The notes: generated from the letters alone by a model not told the origin. A stretch of DNA of 64,000 bases from Rhyzopertha dominica (GCA_025024175.1 QCXZ01000086.1:682001-746000); one strand, 5' to 3'. Positions 40,201 to 51,189 are shown, counted from the first letter of the stretch. Numbers and translations: made by a program.

Positions 40201-43200
40201 ACTGAATAGGGTGTCCCACTTTCGATTAGCTTTCGAATTTCCGGAGGGACCCGTAACGACTGGAGTTTTGATGTTTATATATAATTAGTTTTTTGATATT
40301 GCAAACACTTTTTGAGATGCAGACCAAGCTTGTTAACTTTCTATGTTTATCTTAATATATAAAATTCAAATTTGATAAAATTATTATGTGGAGGCAGTAA
40401 AAAATATAGACGGCCATAGAAGTAAAAAAGATCTCCAGATCTATGTATTTAGTATTATTTTCTATTGGGATATAAAAATATTGTTTATCAAAGACCCTAA
40501 GAGGGCCTTTGAAGAACTATGTCAGGCCTATATATTTATTTAATTCAACAAAAGCCCTCTCCACCAGATGCCCGTTATGTTTACAGCATAACGGGCAGCA
40601 TTTTGAGCAGCACTTGTAATTTTTGAAAAGCTCAAAAAGTATTCTTTTTTTATGGAGTCATATGGTTTCTATTTAAAATCACAAGTTTGATCTATATCTC
40701 AAAAAGGCTTGCAATACCAAAAACCTATTTATGTAATTTGATTCTACGTAAAAAAAAATTATAAGGCACCATATTAAAAAAATATAGGTTAGCAAAATCT
40801 GTTTTGCCTTGCTAATTATTTAAAAAAAATAGAATAGGGCCTCGAAACCCTCTAGCTTTAACAATAACCGACATCACGGCATACCTCTTTGTTGGGCTAT
40901 TCGGACTTACTTAGTCACTATACCATATTTGCACTAAATGCTAATATTTCGACAGGGACCATGCATTGGTTCGCGTATCTGGGGCCAGAACCCCCCTCAC
41001 CAGGTAACTACAACACCTTGAAAGGGCTCATAAAGCATGTACTTAAGAAATAACTTATACTTTGTTCAGTGTGTGATATAATAACCTGCTTAGCCTGTAT
41101 TGTAATTAACAAAATTGAACTTGTTTTACTGCGTGAGATACCATTGCAAATATACACGTTATCAGTTTACTCTTCGTAGAAAACTGTGTATTATATCAGC
41201 TTTATCTGTTCGTGAACCTAGCTGAGTATGCATCATTTTCCTAAAATCAATTTATTTCGATAGACCCAGCGTGAAATTCTATTTCCATTCTTTTCGGGAT
41301 TGGGCTGATTTAAATGAAATAAAAATCATGATGATAATTGCAAAAACAAGTAGAGGCCAGTCAAATTAAATATTGAATAACGCATCAAATCAGGTATTTT
41401 TTTTGTATTTTGCAGAATTATTATTGTGGAACCAACAGGTGTTTAAAGATAATGCTTTACCAATTTTTCAAATTGCAAGATTTTTAGCAAAAAAACCTCT
41501 ATAGTCTAGACGTCCAGTTTAAGTACAGTTGAAAGTTGTTTGCAAATGATGGATCATTGATGATGTCCATCATCGTCGCACAAAACTTATTCTTCTGCCA
41601 GGATCATCATTCAACTTGTGGAGAAAGTGTACTTTGTATGGTCTTCTTTATATTCTTTAATATTCGAAAATCGACACTCAACTAACATTCTTGTTTAAAG
41701 CAAGATACGTGGTTGACGTAGATGAGTCAATCCACAACGCTAATACATCAAGAACTTGGTCTTCATTTGTACCCGATTTTGAACGTCTCAAGCGTCTTTT
41801 ACATGTCCACTTTTTTCACTTGGACACTGAATTAGACAGTAGGATCGAAGATGTCTTTGTTATTTTATTCAATTTTTAATGGACGTCCCCTTTTGAGGAT
41901 TTTCCAAAAATGTCTTAAGATGGGTAATTGAAACCAATCATCGCATTTCAAGTAATGGGTATTTTATTGTTTGTTTGTGTCTTAGCGATGTAAGTTAACC
42001 GGAGATCCGAGAAGCTAGGATTCTTTGATCGCCGATTGTGCTAGTTCATTTAGTTCACGCCTATAAATAGGCGCTATCCAGGGTGCACCACGTGGAGGCG
42101 AACTAGCATTACACCCCAAAGGGAGTAGTAGAACAGTGTTAAGCAATGGAATATCCCATCTGTTGAATTTATACCAAATTGTTATTGATGTGTGTAATTA
42201 ATATATACGTGTTATCTTATTTACATATCGCGTTCATCATTGATTTAATAATTCTGTTCTCAATAGAGCAAAAGTGTGTTGTTTATATCTGCTTGAATTA
42301 TTAACATTATAATGGGCATATTACTGAGTTTGACGTGAGCGCAACTTTGTGGCAACATATAATCCTAAGACCGTGAATATTGTCTCTTGCAGAAGATAAA
42401 GAAGCTAGAATACGTAACTTAAAAGAGAAGCAAAATGAAGAACGACAAAAGAAACTGGAAGAAATCAAGGCACAGGCATTGGCCGCTCAGCACTTCAAAG
42501 AACAAAAGGAGCAAGAACGACGTCACCGATTGGAGGAATTGAGGATTAGAGAGGATGAACGAAGGAAGCAGGTGGAACAAAGGAAGAAGGCTATACACGA
42601 CGCAGAGAGAGACAGGTTAGAGTCGATTCTAAAGCGCAATCAGGAAAGGGAAGCTAGAATAGAGGCGAAAAGGAGAAACGAACGAAGTTCGATGGTTTTT
42701 GCGTTTGGCTCCTCCACACCTCGCATGTTGGATCCCGTGGATTCCACCACTACATTCTGGGGTCACAGGAGAGCGACCTCGACGCAAAATATTCCTAGTA
42801 GCACAGTGCAGCTAACGAGAAGACAGTCTGAAAGAGATTTGGATGCCGGAAGCAAAAAGCGTGCTATTTCCGTTAACGGACTCGAAAGATCCACCGAAGG
42901 TGAGTTGCAAAGGTTGTATTTCTCTTAGCATGCTCCATGTTTAGGTACAAAACACTCTGCGCCACGTTATTCAGATTAATTTTGCTGTGTTTTGCGTTTA
43001 TGTTCATATCCATGGGAGAGACTTAATTATTGTGTAATTAACCACTGGCGGTTTTAGGTGGTCTGTGTTGTTCTTTTACAGATATGCGTATGTCGACCTC
43101 TATGTACGAAATTTTCCATTGGGAAGATGGATCGGGGCCACCATTGGCTACCAATCCCAGTACTACTGCACAAACGATTAGTCGCAGCACATCATCTAAT

Positions 43201-46200
43201 TTTGGTATTAGTTTCAGAACATACTTGGTCCTATGCATTGTTTTTGTCTTTGTAGTAGTCTGTCGTCGATTTTTTGTACGCTTCTTATATGCTACGCCAT
43301 TTTTTGCATGTTCAATGCATCAGTACTATTGCGCTAGTGACCCGCGAGGCAGAACTAAAAAAAAAGCTGCATCTACAGGGGGAGTCATTCATAATGGTTC
43401 AAAGCACAATATTGTTCATCAAAACGTTGCTTTTTTTCACACTGAGCAATATATTGAAGAGTGCTAAGATTGAATACAAAATTTGATTGTCATTAAACTT
43501 GATTTTTGATCTTGAGTATGGTGATTGTGTTGTGATTAGCACCCCCAGCCAGTTTCTAGGCACACCACACCACTGATTATGGAATTTACCATAGTAAGAA
43601 AGGTGCCTTCTAAAAATTATGTTTTGTTACATTGGCTTTTTAAATGCTAGTAGTTATAACCATATTTTGTATTCATTCTTAATTTTGTTTATGTTCTGGC
43701 ACCAAAAACCTAGGCATCCAAGTTTTCAATTTATTATACTTAGCCCTCAGGACAAAAATGAACAGATCTTTTTAAATAAAACTATGATGTACCATCACTA
43801 ATGATTCACTCTATACATGGCAAGTTATATTCTTTATAATTATAATTTTGTCCCATTTAGTAGAAGAGCGCATCGAATGCCAATATTTGTACCAGAATCA
43901 AATTATACTTCATGACAAGTACAAAATGACAAAAACATATTATTTTTATGGATGTCATTTTATTTCTGAGAATAGAGAAACCCATCCACTTCTATATTAA
44001 ATGAATGCCAGATCTCCAAAATATAGCTGTTTTCTATACAAGTTTCACATTGTTATCATTACTAAAGTCATGATGCAACAGACATATCTATAGACCTATG
44101 TGTTGCTAAAAGTGTCTAAAAGCTAACACATGTTTATTATATAGTATTATATATTTGTGTTCTAATTTATTAATTAATTGTGTTTTAGTGAAAGTAAAAA
44201 TCTGAAATACTAAAAATAGAATCAGGGGGATTTATAACAAGCTGTAAATACAGCAAAGTGTTTCAGATTACTATTAAAATTACACTTTATGCCACATTCT
44301 TATATGTACAATAGTTTGATTTTTTTTAACTTTAGTAATAAACGCTTTGTTGGCATGTTTATAAAAAGAGTTGGACAACCACAGTGATTACTAATAAACT
44401 AATATGAGATTCAGTAGTATTTTAGTTTTGTGTGATTTAAAGATACTAATTTTATCTTAACATTTAGATTTTTTGGAGTGCTGTATTTTTAACACACTTG
44501 TGGCCAAATAATAACTTAAAAATTTATTCTGTATAAGTTTGCCCTTTGAATGGAGAATGGTTTAAATTTTTGAAGCTACATGTACAGTTGATAGATTATT
44601 AAATAAATAAACAAAATGGAAGAACAGTTGTGTATCTGTGGTTTTCACCCAAAAGAAGCATAAAATAATTGAGATTTTAAAACTCTTACAAACCCAAAAA
44701 CATTACAATTTAGAAACATTTTGTACAAAATAGTACTAAATGGGGTCTGCCTACTCATATTTAGAAATTTGCTCTTTGAACTGTGCTCTGAATACAACAT
44801 TGTACTTGAGTATCTACTTCAGTATGGGAGAATGTACTCAAATATGGGGTGTCCGATTTACATATTAATTACAGAATATCTTGATAACTATTAGCTTTAG
44901 AGGGTTATGGGTCTTTTATCTTCTTTTGTTTTAAAGCCATAGCCAACTTTTGAATAACATATCTTTAAATGAACATATTCAGCAATTAAAATAATATATG
45001 GGAAAGGGACCTACTGGAACAAAAATATCCCCCCCCTTGAGATGACAAGGTATGGTTTGAATTTGACTCTTGCAACTGCAAAATTTCCGACTAGTTTTTG
45101 TTTGTATTGCAATGCATTTTTTCACTCCGCNCTGGTCTGTCGTTGTGGNGTGCCAANGTGTGTACGTAGTCATCATTAGTGCTCACTCTAATTTTTGTCT
45201 AATCCGCAGGTGTTGGTCCCCAAGTCCCGGCGGGTTGTGTGAGTGGCTACGTAGGCCGTAAGCGTACTGATTTAATGCCGACCATTCCTGTTCGTGATAT
45301 AGCATCGGCACCCGTTCGAAGACCGTTCGCGCGATCACCAGGTAGGGCGTACTCAATGTCTCGTTTAGATCAGCTAGCCAAGCCCCGCAAGAAGCAAACA
45401 GAGTTGCCGGCGGTTGCCGAAACAACCCCTTCCCAGTCCTTCAGACCCTTATCCCGTCCCCAGCAGTCATCCGTTAGTCGTAGTATGAGCCATCTAGCCG
45501 TAAACAAATCGGGGCCGACACAGCCCCCGAAGCCTTTGCGCAAATCCAATAGTCGAAGCATGCATCAGTTGTCTTTAGCTGCGCCATTGCCGCCGCCGCG
45601 CACCACGCGCGCTACGCAACTGAGGCAGCAGAAGTTAACCAACACGGGTGCACAGAGCGAAGGTATGTCTACCCTCATTCTTTGGAATAAACAGTGACAT
45701 GCTCTTCTAACCATTCATTGCCTGGATCTACAGCGTAGGAGGTGATTGGTATTTTTATAGCTTAGCTTGTCGACTACTAAACGGTTTTGGTTAGGCTGAC
45801 GGAGCTTTGGAGTAAGTCGTCTTTCTTAAAGCTTCCTCGCCTTAAAGCTACGATTCTTCTCAGGTAACGTTCACGGTCGTAAATCTTTCAACTCAGTTCC
45901 ATAAAACGCCTTAATCTTTGGAACTGACTAGTGAAGTGCACAACTATGTGAGTAGTACTCTTCCATCAAAACACTCTACAAAAAGGAGGATTTATTTTTT
46001 CCCCAACCAGCAATATTCTGTAGAAATGATGTTTCATGTGAAAAAAAGTATGTAGTTCTTAAAACTGAAAATGAGAAAACAGTTTCTAGGTCAAGTTAAA
46101 GTTATTAAATTCTTTCAAATTTGTGACAGACTTTAAGCAAAAAGAAGGGAAACACTATTATTTTTGCTTTGAGTATTTCAGCCAATTTGGAGAAATTCAT

Positions 46201-48300
46201 TTACTCATAGGTTGTGCACTTCCCTCATGAGTGTAGTTAAGAACTTGGTGATGGCTCATTTCCTTATCCTCATAACCCATGTTCATCCTACCGTTACTAG
46301 CAGCTAACACATTTATTAACCACTGTCACAACGCATTTTAACATACTGCTTTATGTAGCCTCATCAAGACCCAGCAGTTCCCTCAGCCAACAGAGCACGA
46401 GTAGTGTAACCAGCTCAGTGAGTTTGCGACAGCGACCGCCATCACGACAACCACGCCCAATAAGCATAGCAATCACGGGTGTGACGCATGATTTAAAACC
46501 TGAGGCAAAGAAACCCGAAATGAAACCTCCACTTCCAAAGGCGAGGAAAGCCAGCGTTGGCAGCAAAGACAAAGCGAAAAAGAAACAGATAACTTCACCC
46601 ACAGAAGATTCGCCAAAAACGTTAGCTTCACCCGTTACTGATGCAAATGTGGTGCCGACACAGCCAGAGAATGAAGTCCACAACAACAACGTGCAGAAAT
46701 CTGAATCTAAAGAAGCTGAGTGTACAGAAAATAAAGATGATAAAGGACAACAACCTCCAACACAGTGAGTATATATTCATTAAAAACATTAGTTACATTG
46801 TGATCCTTCTGTATAACAACTAGAAGGGGATTCACTTTTACCTTTGATGATTGTTAAATTGAAAGAGGGTTTGACCCCTAAACCCCCCCATAACTACTCC
46901 CATGCTAATCACTGAATGCTGTAAAGCCTTCTAATAATAATTTTTACATTAAGCATCCAAAATCACTTTTACTTGCATGTTTCATAATCAATAATTCTTA
47001 TTGTCTCTTTTAGGGAAATTATTAGCAATAATACAGTCCTAGAAAACATAGAAAAGAATGAACCAGAAAATACACATCAAACTTTAGTACAAATAAATAA
47101 TGAGGTGAACATAAAGAGTATTAGTTCAGAAAATTGCACCAATGTAGAACAATCCGGAAAAGATTCGACAATAGAGGTTACAAAAGGATCTGAATTAGAC
47201 GATGGAATAACAGACATGAGTGCTTCTCTTTCTGCAAAAGCTAGAATCACTACAGAAGAAGAAGCTAAAGCAGCATTAGCCGAACNCAGGCGATTGGCTC
47301 GCGAAGAAGCAGAAAGACAGGCCGAACTTGAAAGACAAAGGATAGAGGAAGAGGCAAGGAGAGAGCTAGAACGACAACAGAGGGAGGAGGAACAACAGCG
47401 GATGTTGATAGAGCAGCAACGTCAGGCGGAACAAGAACGTCTAGAAGAGGTATGCAACTTGAATTTTAATTGATTGATCGATTGAAACCATATCTATGCC
47501 GTGTTGTCTGCGTTGGAATCGCAACCATGCTGACAATGCTTAATCAGCTGAAACAGCTGTCCATGGTTATTCTGATGCAGGCAGCATGGCACAGACACAG
47601 ACTTTACAGTAACTCCGGCTGCCTAGTGCCAAGCTTTTGTAAAATATTGTTTTAATTTGACCAGGCAATTAAGGAAGCAAAGAAACGGGAAGAAGAGGAA
47701 AGATTAAAAAGAGAAGAAGAACAGCGACTGAAGTTAATTAAGGAGGAAGCAGAACGGAAGGCTCGAGAAGAAGCTGAGCGACAGAAAGCAGAACTTCAGG
47801 AGAGGCTGAAGAACGAGGAAAAGGAAAGGGAAGCTAGACGTAAAAGAGTTGAAGCAATAATGCTGCGAACGAGGGGGAAGATGAACAGCAATTCACAGTC
47901 ACAGGTAGATTTCTGAATACATACGGTAAAGATGCTTATAGTTGTTGATTCCAGAATGACGATAAGAACGAAGATTCGAAATCAGAGAAAATCAACGGTT
48001 CCAAATCAGACGTTGCCGAAAATGGCCATAAAAGTGAAAAGAATTTAGATAGAGTTGATAATATGTAAGCATTTCGAATGTTTTCTACTTGTAGTGGTGG
48101 CTAAAAGGAATATTTTTTTTCAGAATTCCTGTTGATTCCATTAAAAATGCTAACACAGTGAGCGTAGAGACCCTCAGTACTGATGATAATTTAAACTCCA
48201 ATAGTGGTTGGCAACGCAATAGTCAGCAGGGTATGTAAACATTTACATGATTGTAAAGGTTGAAACCAACATACCCCTTTTTCCAGATTTATTGATGTGA
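28175..48300 (+). CDS. ens: Ensconsin / MAP7 microtubule-associated protein
   Basis: Ensconsin binds microtubules and recruits and activates kinesin-1. Taking the first of three start exons, the coding exons are 28175-28220, 40054-40080, 42393-42899, 43082-43204, 45210-45662, 46359-46764, 47014-47449, 47665-47904, 47955-48064, 48124-48230 and 48287-48300. All phases agree and give 822 residues. Residues 25-120 are the microtubule-binding coiled coil (EDKEARIRNLKEKQNEERQK), followed by the family hallmark SMVFAFGSSTPRMLD. A long basic, Ser/Pro-rich linker has SRSMHQLSLA-type repeats (YSMSRLDQLAKP, SVSRSMSHLAVN). Residues about 610-740 are the MAP7 kinesin-binding coiled coil (EEARRELERQQREEE to RKRVEAIMLRTRGK). 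An acidic tail ends DLLM. Introns are long at the 5' end and short, some near 55 bases, at the 3' end. One N at 47286 hides one residue. Confidence 0.93.
28640..30600. other. Ensconsin intron 1, first part; nothing recognised
   Basis: The open frame at 28646-29086 encodes a Phe- and Ile-rich stretch without start context or motif and is probably fortuitous. One N at 29138 and one at 29680. No transposon coding block was recognised in this part. Confidence 0.35.
31220..31860 (-). mobile_element. MULE-type transposon relic with FLYWCH zinc finger
   Basis: On the minus strand, 31852-31658 begins with ATG and encodes KFRFTKLLSSGETFLRCTVK, then C and a NHSHEL motif. This gives the Cys-Cys-His-His layout of a FLYWCH finger. 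After a gap with KIICGVLESQKKAMETN, 31423-31229 encodes VIFSCAKNLQTLCESKEIYV then VGTF, the start of a MULE-type transposase domain ('...LC....wfvDGTF'), with Gly in place of the catalytic Asp. A TATATAAAAG-like box (GCTTATATAAAAG) lies on the minus strand at about 31930. Stops break the frame. Such FLYWCH-MULE pairs are common in insect genomes. Confidence 0.55.
31861..32340. other. Flank of the MULE relic, no gene
   Basis: On the minus strand this is the likely upstream region of the FLYWCH-MULE relic, with a TATA-like box near 31930. No exon was seen. Confidence 0.3.
32375..32383 (+). promoter_or_regulatory. TATA box before ensconsin first exon B
   Basis: TATATAAGG stands in GC-rich flanks (CAGG...CTGGCG), 334 bases before the ATG at 32717. 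It would place transcription start near 32405 and give a leader of about 310 bases, much of it less AT-rich than the intron. The link to exon B is inference. Confidence 0.4.
32717..32891 (+). CDS. ens: Ensconsin alternative first exon B
   Basis: ATG at 32717 opens a 58-codon stretch (MLTVLQPQESVPVEGLDHLF ... LHEAPMGNVWI), ending in phase 1 before GTAAGC. That phase equals exon A, so joining to 40054 gives ...VWISGSRPASAR. The exon is clearly GC-rich relative to the intron, as expected for coding sequence. I do not recognise the peptide. That it belongs to ensconsin is inferred from strand, position inside the first intron and phase. It could instead be a separate nested transcript. Confidence 0.55.
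33740..34790 (-). mobile_element. Non-LTR retrotransposon relic (RTE/Craft-like)
   Basis: The minus strand from 34306 reads MYRYIKRDAKECGSFRGITL then LSGVPKVMESRLREKLESQL and AQNGFRNG. This is the 'KKGDkxxCxNYRGItLLs...FR.G' start of a reverse transcriptase. Further on (about 34110-34070), LQKAFDSV corresponds to 'DxEKAFDRV'. Upstream, at about 34700-34330, Lys-rich pieces match the linker between endonuclease and reverse transcriptase. Many stops. It lies antisense in the ensconsin intron. Confidence 0.65.
35222..35836 (-). CDS. Uncharacterised 204-codon ORF in an ensconsin intron
   Basis: An uninterrupted minus-strand frame runs from ATG at 35836-35834 to a stop at 35222. It is unusually long for this AT-rich DNA. 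The product is basic, with a CQLC pair near residue 86, many Arg/Lys and an Arg/Ser-rich C-terminus. I see no signal peptide, membrane segment or known domain. It has no splice signals that force an intron. It may be a nested intronless gene, a fragment of a transposon ORF or chance. No function is proposed. Confidence 0.35.
   Translation of the reverse strand: MIAFQLIKSNNNFNLLHIIDYYNEIVRTFGTIFAVKYLEGGQEYRRKYELCNLNTNDFENEQTGAVSKRIKNKTAACVNSDRNVCQLCDSFITIRDSRRSEPFEKMRRNFNCHAGKTKINQFSCDRRKLKIREVKVPKRARQHTGWHMNDYVSGLQKQTSYLRNTANLRITIRNQLDSAARKLTDYYVMRSRRESGIEIPALFQ
35837..39400. other. Ensconsin intron, no gene recognised
   Basis: The stretch is AT-rich. The block at about 36840-37010 is less AT-rich, contains TGACTCAGC (a MARE/AP-1-like word) and might be an intronic enhancer. 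No transposon coding block or exon was recognised. Confidence 0.35.
39573..39717 (+). CDS. ens: Ensconsin alternative first exon C
   Basis: ATG at 39573 opens a 48-codon stretch (MCPEGCSRGIPSDSIEHLRN ... HPRKEP) that ends in phase 1 before GTGAGG. Joined to 40054, only 336 bases away, it reads ...KEPAGSRPASAR. The exon is GC-rich against the intron. The reading frame is also open for 13 codons upstream without an ATG. A donor-like GTGTAAG follows CAG at 39527, so a spliced leader is possible. I do not recognise the peptide. Assignment to ensconsin rests on phase and closeness. Confidence 0.55.
40054..40080 (+). CDS. ens: 27-nt common exon of ensconsin
   Basis: This small exon lies between a pyrimidine-rich acceptor (TTTTTTTTCTGTTATAG) and donor GTGAGT, and is phase 1 at both ends. 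It encodes GSRPASAR and is the first exon shared by the three start exons. Confidence 0.75.
40285..40731. mobile_element. Fold-back element with long imperfect inverted ends
   Basis: The left arm, at about 40285-40334, contains GATATTGCAAACACTTTTTG then AGATGCAGACCAAGCTTGTT. The right arm, about 40681-40731, is its imperfect reverse complement (ACAAGTTTGATCTATATCTC then AAAAAGGCTTGCAATACCAA). Near the middle, 40569-40597 is a perfect 11-base hairpin (TGCCCGTTATG, 7-base loop, CATAACGGGCA). No coding sequence. It lies between the 27-nt exon and the 48-nt candidate exon of ensconsin. Confidence 0.55.
40956..41003 (+). CDS. ens: Candidate 48-nt cassette exon of ensconsin
   Basis: The stretch is bounded by CTAATATTTCGACAG (branch-point-like CTAAT then acceptor) and donor GTAACT. 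It is exactly 48 bases, phase 1 at both ends, so it can be included or skipped between 40080 and 42393 without shifting the frame. It would add GTMHWFAYLGPEPPSP just before the microtubule-binding coiled coil. It is GC-rich against AT-rich flanks. No other evidence of use is visible. Confidence 0.5.
41988..42240 (+). mobile_element. Possible solo LTR or internal promoter
   Basis: TGTAAGTTAACCGG at 41989 is followed by a perfect 16-base palindrome (CGCCTATAAATAGGCG, 42058-42073) whose centre is a TATA box, and then by GC-rich DNA. This fits a retroviral-type LTR with its promoter, or an internal ensconsin promoter before the exon at 42393. No target duplication or clear right end was found, so the type is open. 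Confidence 0.3.
43205..45209. other. Ensconsin intron, nothing recognised
   Basis: The frame of the exon ending at 43204 stays open to 43467 if its donor (GTATTA, weak) is not used, so a retained-intron form would end there. The rest is AT-rich, without recognisable features. N calls at 45131, 45149 and 45157. Confidence 0.4.
48287..48300 (+). CDS. ens: Terminal coding exon of ensconsin (14 nt)
   Basis: After a 56-base intron, acceptor CCCCTTTTTTCCAG is followed by ATTTATTGATGTGA, which completes the split codon and encodes DLLM then stop. If the intron is retained the protein ends QQGM instead, with TAA at 48235-48237. AATAAA at 48389-48394 is the likely polyadenylation signal. Confidence 0.6.
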
Positions 48301-48388
48301 GATCTTTAATTGGTGCTAAAACAATTGATAGTTTTTTTTGACGGTTGCAGTTTTTTTGCACTTCTGGCATATTCGTATACCTTTGTGC

Positions 48389-48394
48389 AATAAA
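48389..48394 (+). terminator. Polyadenylation signal of ensconsin
   Basis: AATAAA, 89 bases after the ensconsin stop. Further AATAAA words follow downstream (for example near 48433), so longer tails are possible. Confidence 0.4.
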
Positions 48395-48399
48395 ATCTT

Positions 48400-50160
48400 T
48401 ACATCATTGTCATTGTAACAGTGTACACCGAAATAAACTTACCAATCCTGAACAGACACATAACCGATTTAGCTGAAGTTTTGTTGATAATCTTTGTTTT
48501 TTTGTTTTGATAATCCATGTGCTAGTGTTTAATTGTTAAAGATTTGTAACTGGAATACAGAAATAATATATGGATATTCTTTGTATACGCTACTGCAATA
48601 GTTTTTTTTCTGTAATGGGAGTATTTTGGGATATTTTAACAAATTTTATACAGGCTGTTTCAGAATAAGTTACAAGTCGATAAGTCACAAAATATTCAAT
48701 TTTGATGCTTTGGGGTTTGTCAAATTGCTAAATCTACTACGTCTTATTTGGCAATCAACCAGTAATCGAATATGTTTTGCATCCAAGTTGAATACAGTAA
48801 AAAAGTGCAGGATAGTTTTTTGTGTCAAACATGTTGTATACAAGTTAGTTAGCTGGCAACTCTTAAGTTTACTTCCATGGGGTTAAAGTAAAGTAGAGGA
48901 TGAAGACTGCTACATAGTTAATAGCATTCTAAAGATATATTCTGGCTCGAGTTATTTTGGAATGACTAAGTCAGCACGTTTTGTAGAATCACATTTCATA
49001 TCTGTTAAATCACAGTTAGTTGATTCTGTTGCCCAAAGTCAGTTGAATTATAAATCTGATTTGTTGTCTACTTTTGGATAGGTGCTAACCGAACTGAATA
49101 AATGAGTACCTACAGAGGTAAAGTTATTATTTGTAGGTTATTGTTGATGTTTGCTTTGCATAAAGAATGAATAGATGTGTGACCTACGAGTGACCATAGA
49201 AGATTGTGTCTGGTCAGGATTACAATCTTCCCATAAAATAAACTCTATCTGCTAGTCATGAGTGTATGTAATTTTTGATTAGTTTTGTACTCTGTAATTT
49301 TCAGTTAATTTGGGTATATTTCACATTAGCAACATCCCAATTGCATAATTGTAACGGTTGTTTTGTTTTTATGATAGTTATATTGCATTTTTAGTCAGGG
49401 AATTATAAGTGTCTTTGTTTACACAATAGATGAATAAATTTTAATCAATACAATGGTTCAGTTGTGCTTTTTACATCGTACACTTCACACATCAAATATT
49501 TAACGTACGTTAGAAATCAGTAACAACGGCAATCGCCTTTCAAGCAAATGACTGCTCAGTTAGTCTGATGTTCGTAATGTGTATGTTTAGCACTATTTGT
49601 ATAAAAGTTTCAGCACTAATTTGGCAGTCATGGAACATATTACCTAAGTTAATATAATTATAAACCTCTGAATAGTCAGATGTTATTTTATAATTAATAT
49701 ATATACCTAAATTGTGTAAAAATGCTTGTTAAACAGTGCTTAATAAAATTAATAGACTTTATCGAATTTATGTGGAGTAATTCTCTCTTTGGGGAAGAAT
49801 TGATTCTTCAGGTGATAGGTCGATGAAGAGTCTGTGTCCTCGGTATTGTACTCGAGGCATAAATCGCACAGTATTTATTTATTTCTGGAGAATGGGATGG
49901 GTGAGGTACGACGCCACATTTCAGGATTTCTAGGTAGGTTTTCCGGCCGTTTTTCATTTAACGCTCAAACACATTAGTTGTGTTTTGACTAATAGCAGTC
50001 TCACCATAAGCTTTTAAGCACCTTAGCCATAATTTTTTTGAAAGAAGCTGAAAACCAATTCGAGCACAGAAAACTTTTTGTTGACAGTTGTGATCCATCA
50101 TTTTAGACCAGCTGGTACTGGTGGCGGCATCTATTTGGAAACGGCGATTTTGGATTTGTA
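48400..50160. other. Intergenic stretch after ensconsin
   Basis: AT-rich and without recognisable genes. At 48649 TATACAGGCTGTTTCAG resembles the transposon ends at 26.9 and 50.2 kb, but no partner end was found. Confidence 0.35.
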
Positions 50161-50165
50161 CTCCT

Positions 50166-50345
50166 TATAATATACAGGGTGATTCACAAAAGTGGTTCAT
50201 TAGAAGAGCTTTTGGGAAAAATATTAAAGTTTGGTAATTAAGGTGGCTTCAGAACTCCACTTATTTTTAGTCCTTTCCCACTTCTGGTTATACAATAAGT
50301 AGATGCTAACTTTGTTAGTTTAAATGGAACACCCTGTATATTATA
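50166..50345. mobile_element. 180-bp MITE with 20-bp inverted ends
   Basis: The left end reads TATAATATACAGGGTGATTC and the right end is the reverse complement of TATAATATACAGGGTGTTCC, matching at all but two positions. The interior has no coding sequence. The ACAGGGTG core of the ends is common in insect mariner-type elements, so this is probably a non-autonomous derivative. Confidence 0.65.
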
Positions 50346-51189
50346 TAATTTTTTATTTTCACTTTGAATTTTGGCATTAGCATTATCTGTGAATATAAAA
50401 AAAAGATAGCAGTGTGGTTTTCATTATTGCACAAGGTAAGTCTGATGGATGCTTTTTACAACTGCAAAGTTTGACTATTATTTTCTGCGTATCAGATGTG
50501 GCGCTTTCAATTTAGATAATTTAAAAAATGGACTTGATTTTCATACGTCATTATATATATGTTTAACTATTATGTTTGGTGTAATGTTGTAGGTAACTGT
50601 TATTGACCGTTTTTAAGAAATTAAAAAAATTTCATTCACAATGACATTTGGCAAGAGATAGTGTGGCACTGGTTGCCTACATACTGTTATAAAATTAATC
50701 ACTAATAATATGCTTTGACCACGGCTTGAGGCAGAACCTTTGAAAGTCCAGCTCTATTATGCTAGACCCATGAAATTTAACACTATTATAATTAAAGAAA
50801 AATGTTTGTTAAAATTGTAGGATGGAACCATACACCTTATAGCCAATACTGTCATTTAATTTAATTAGTGTGTGGAGCATTTTTTGCTAATTAATCATGA
50901 TCATTCAGTGGCGAAAACTAATCTTGGCCGACACTGAAACATTTTAGGATTGATGAGAATTTTCGAATTCATGCACAAAATGAGAGTCTTTCTTTAGCTT
51001 TCATTTCAAATGAAATTGCCTCAGTTGCTTGTTTAAAGTTTTTGAGTTTATAACGACTGTAGTACTAGTGTGGATTTGTACAAGTAAACAAGTTTTTTTT
51101 TAATGATCTTACCCATATTTCATACCTAACTTAACATGTTAATTATATCTAACATGTTATCTCTATTATTTACCTGTTAAGCATATCTG

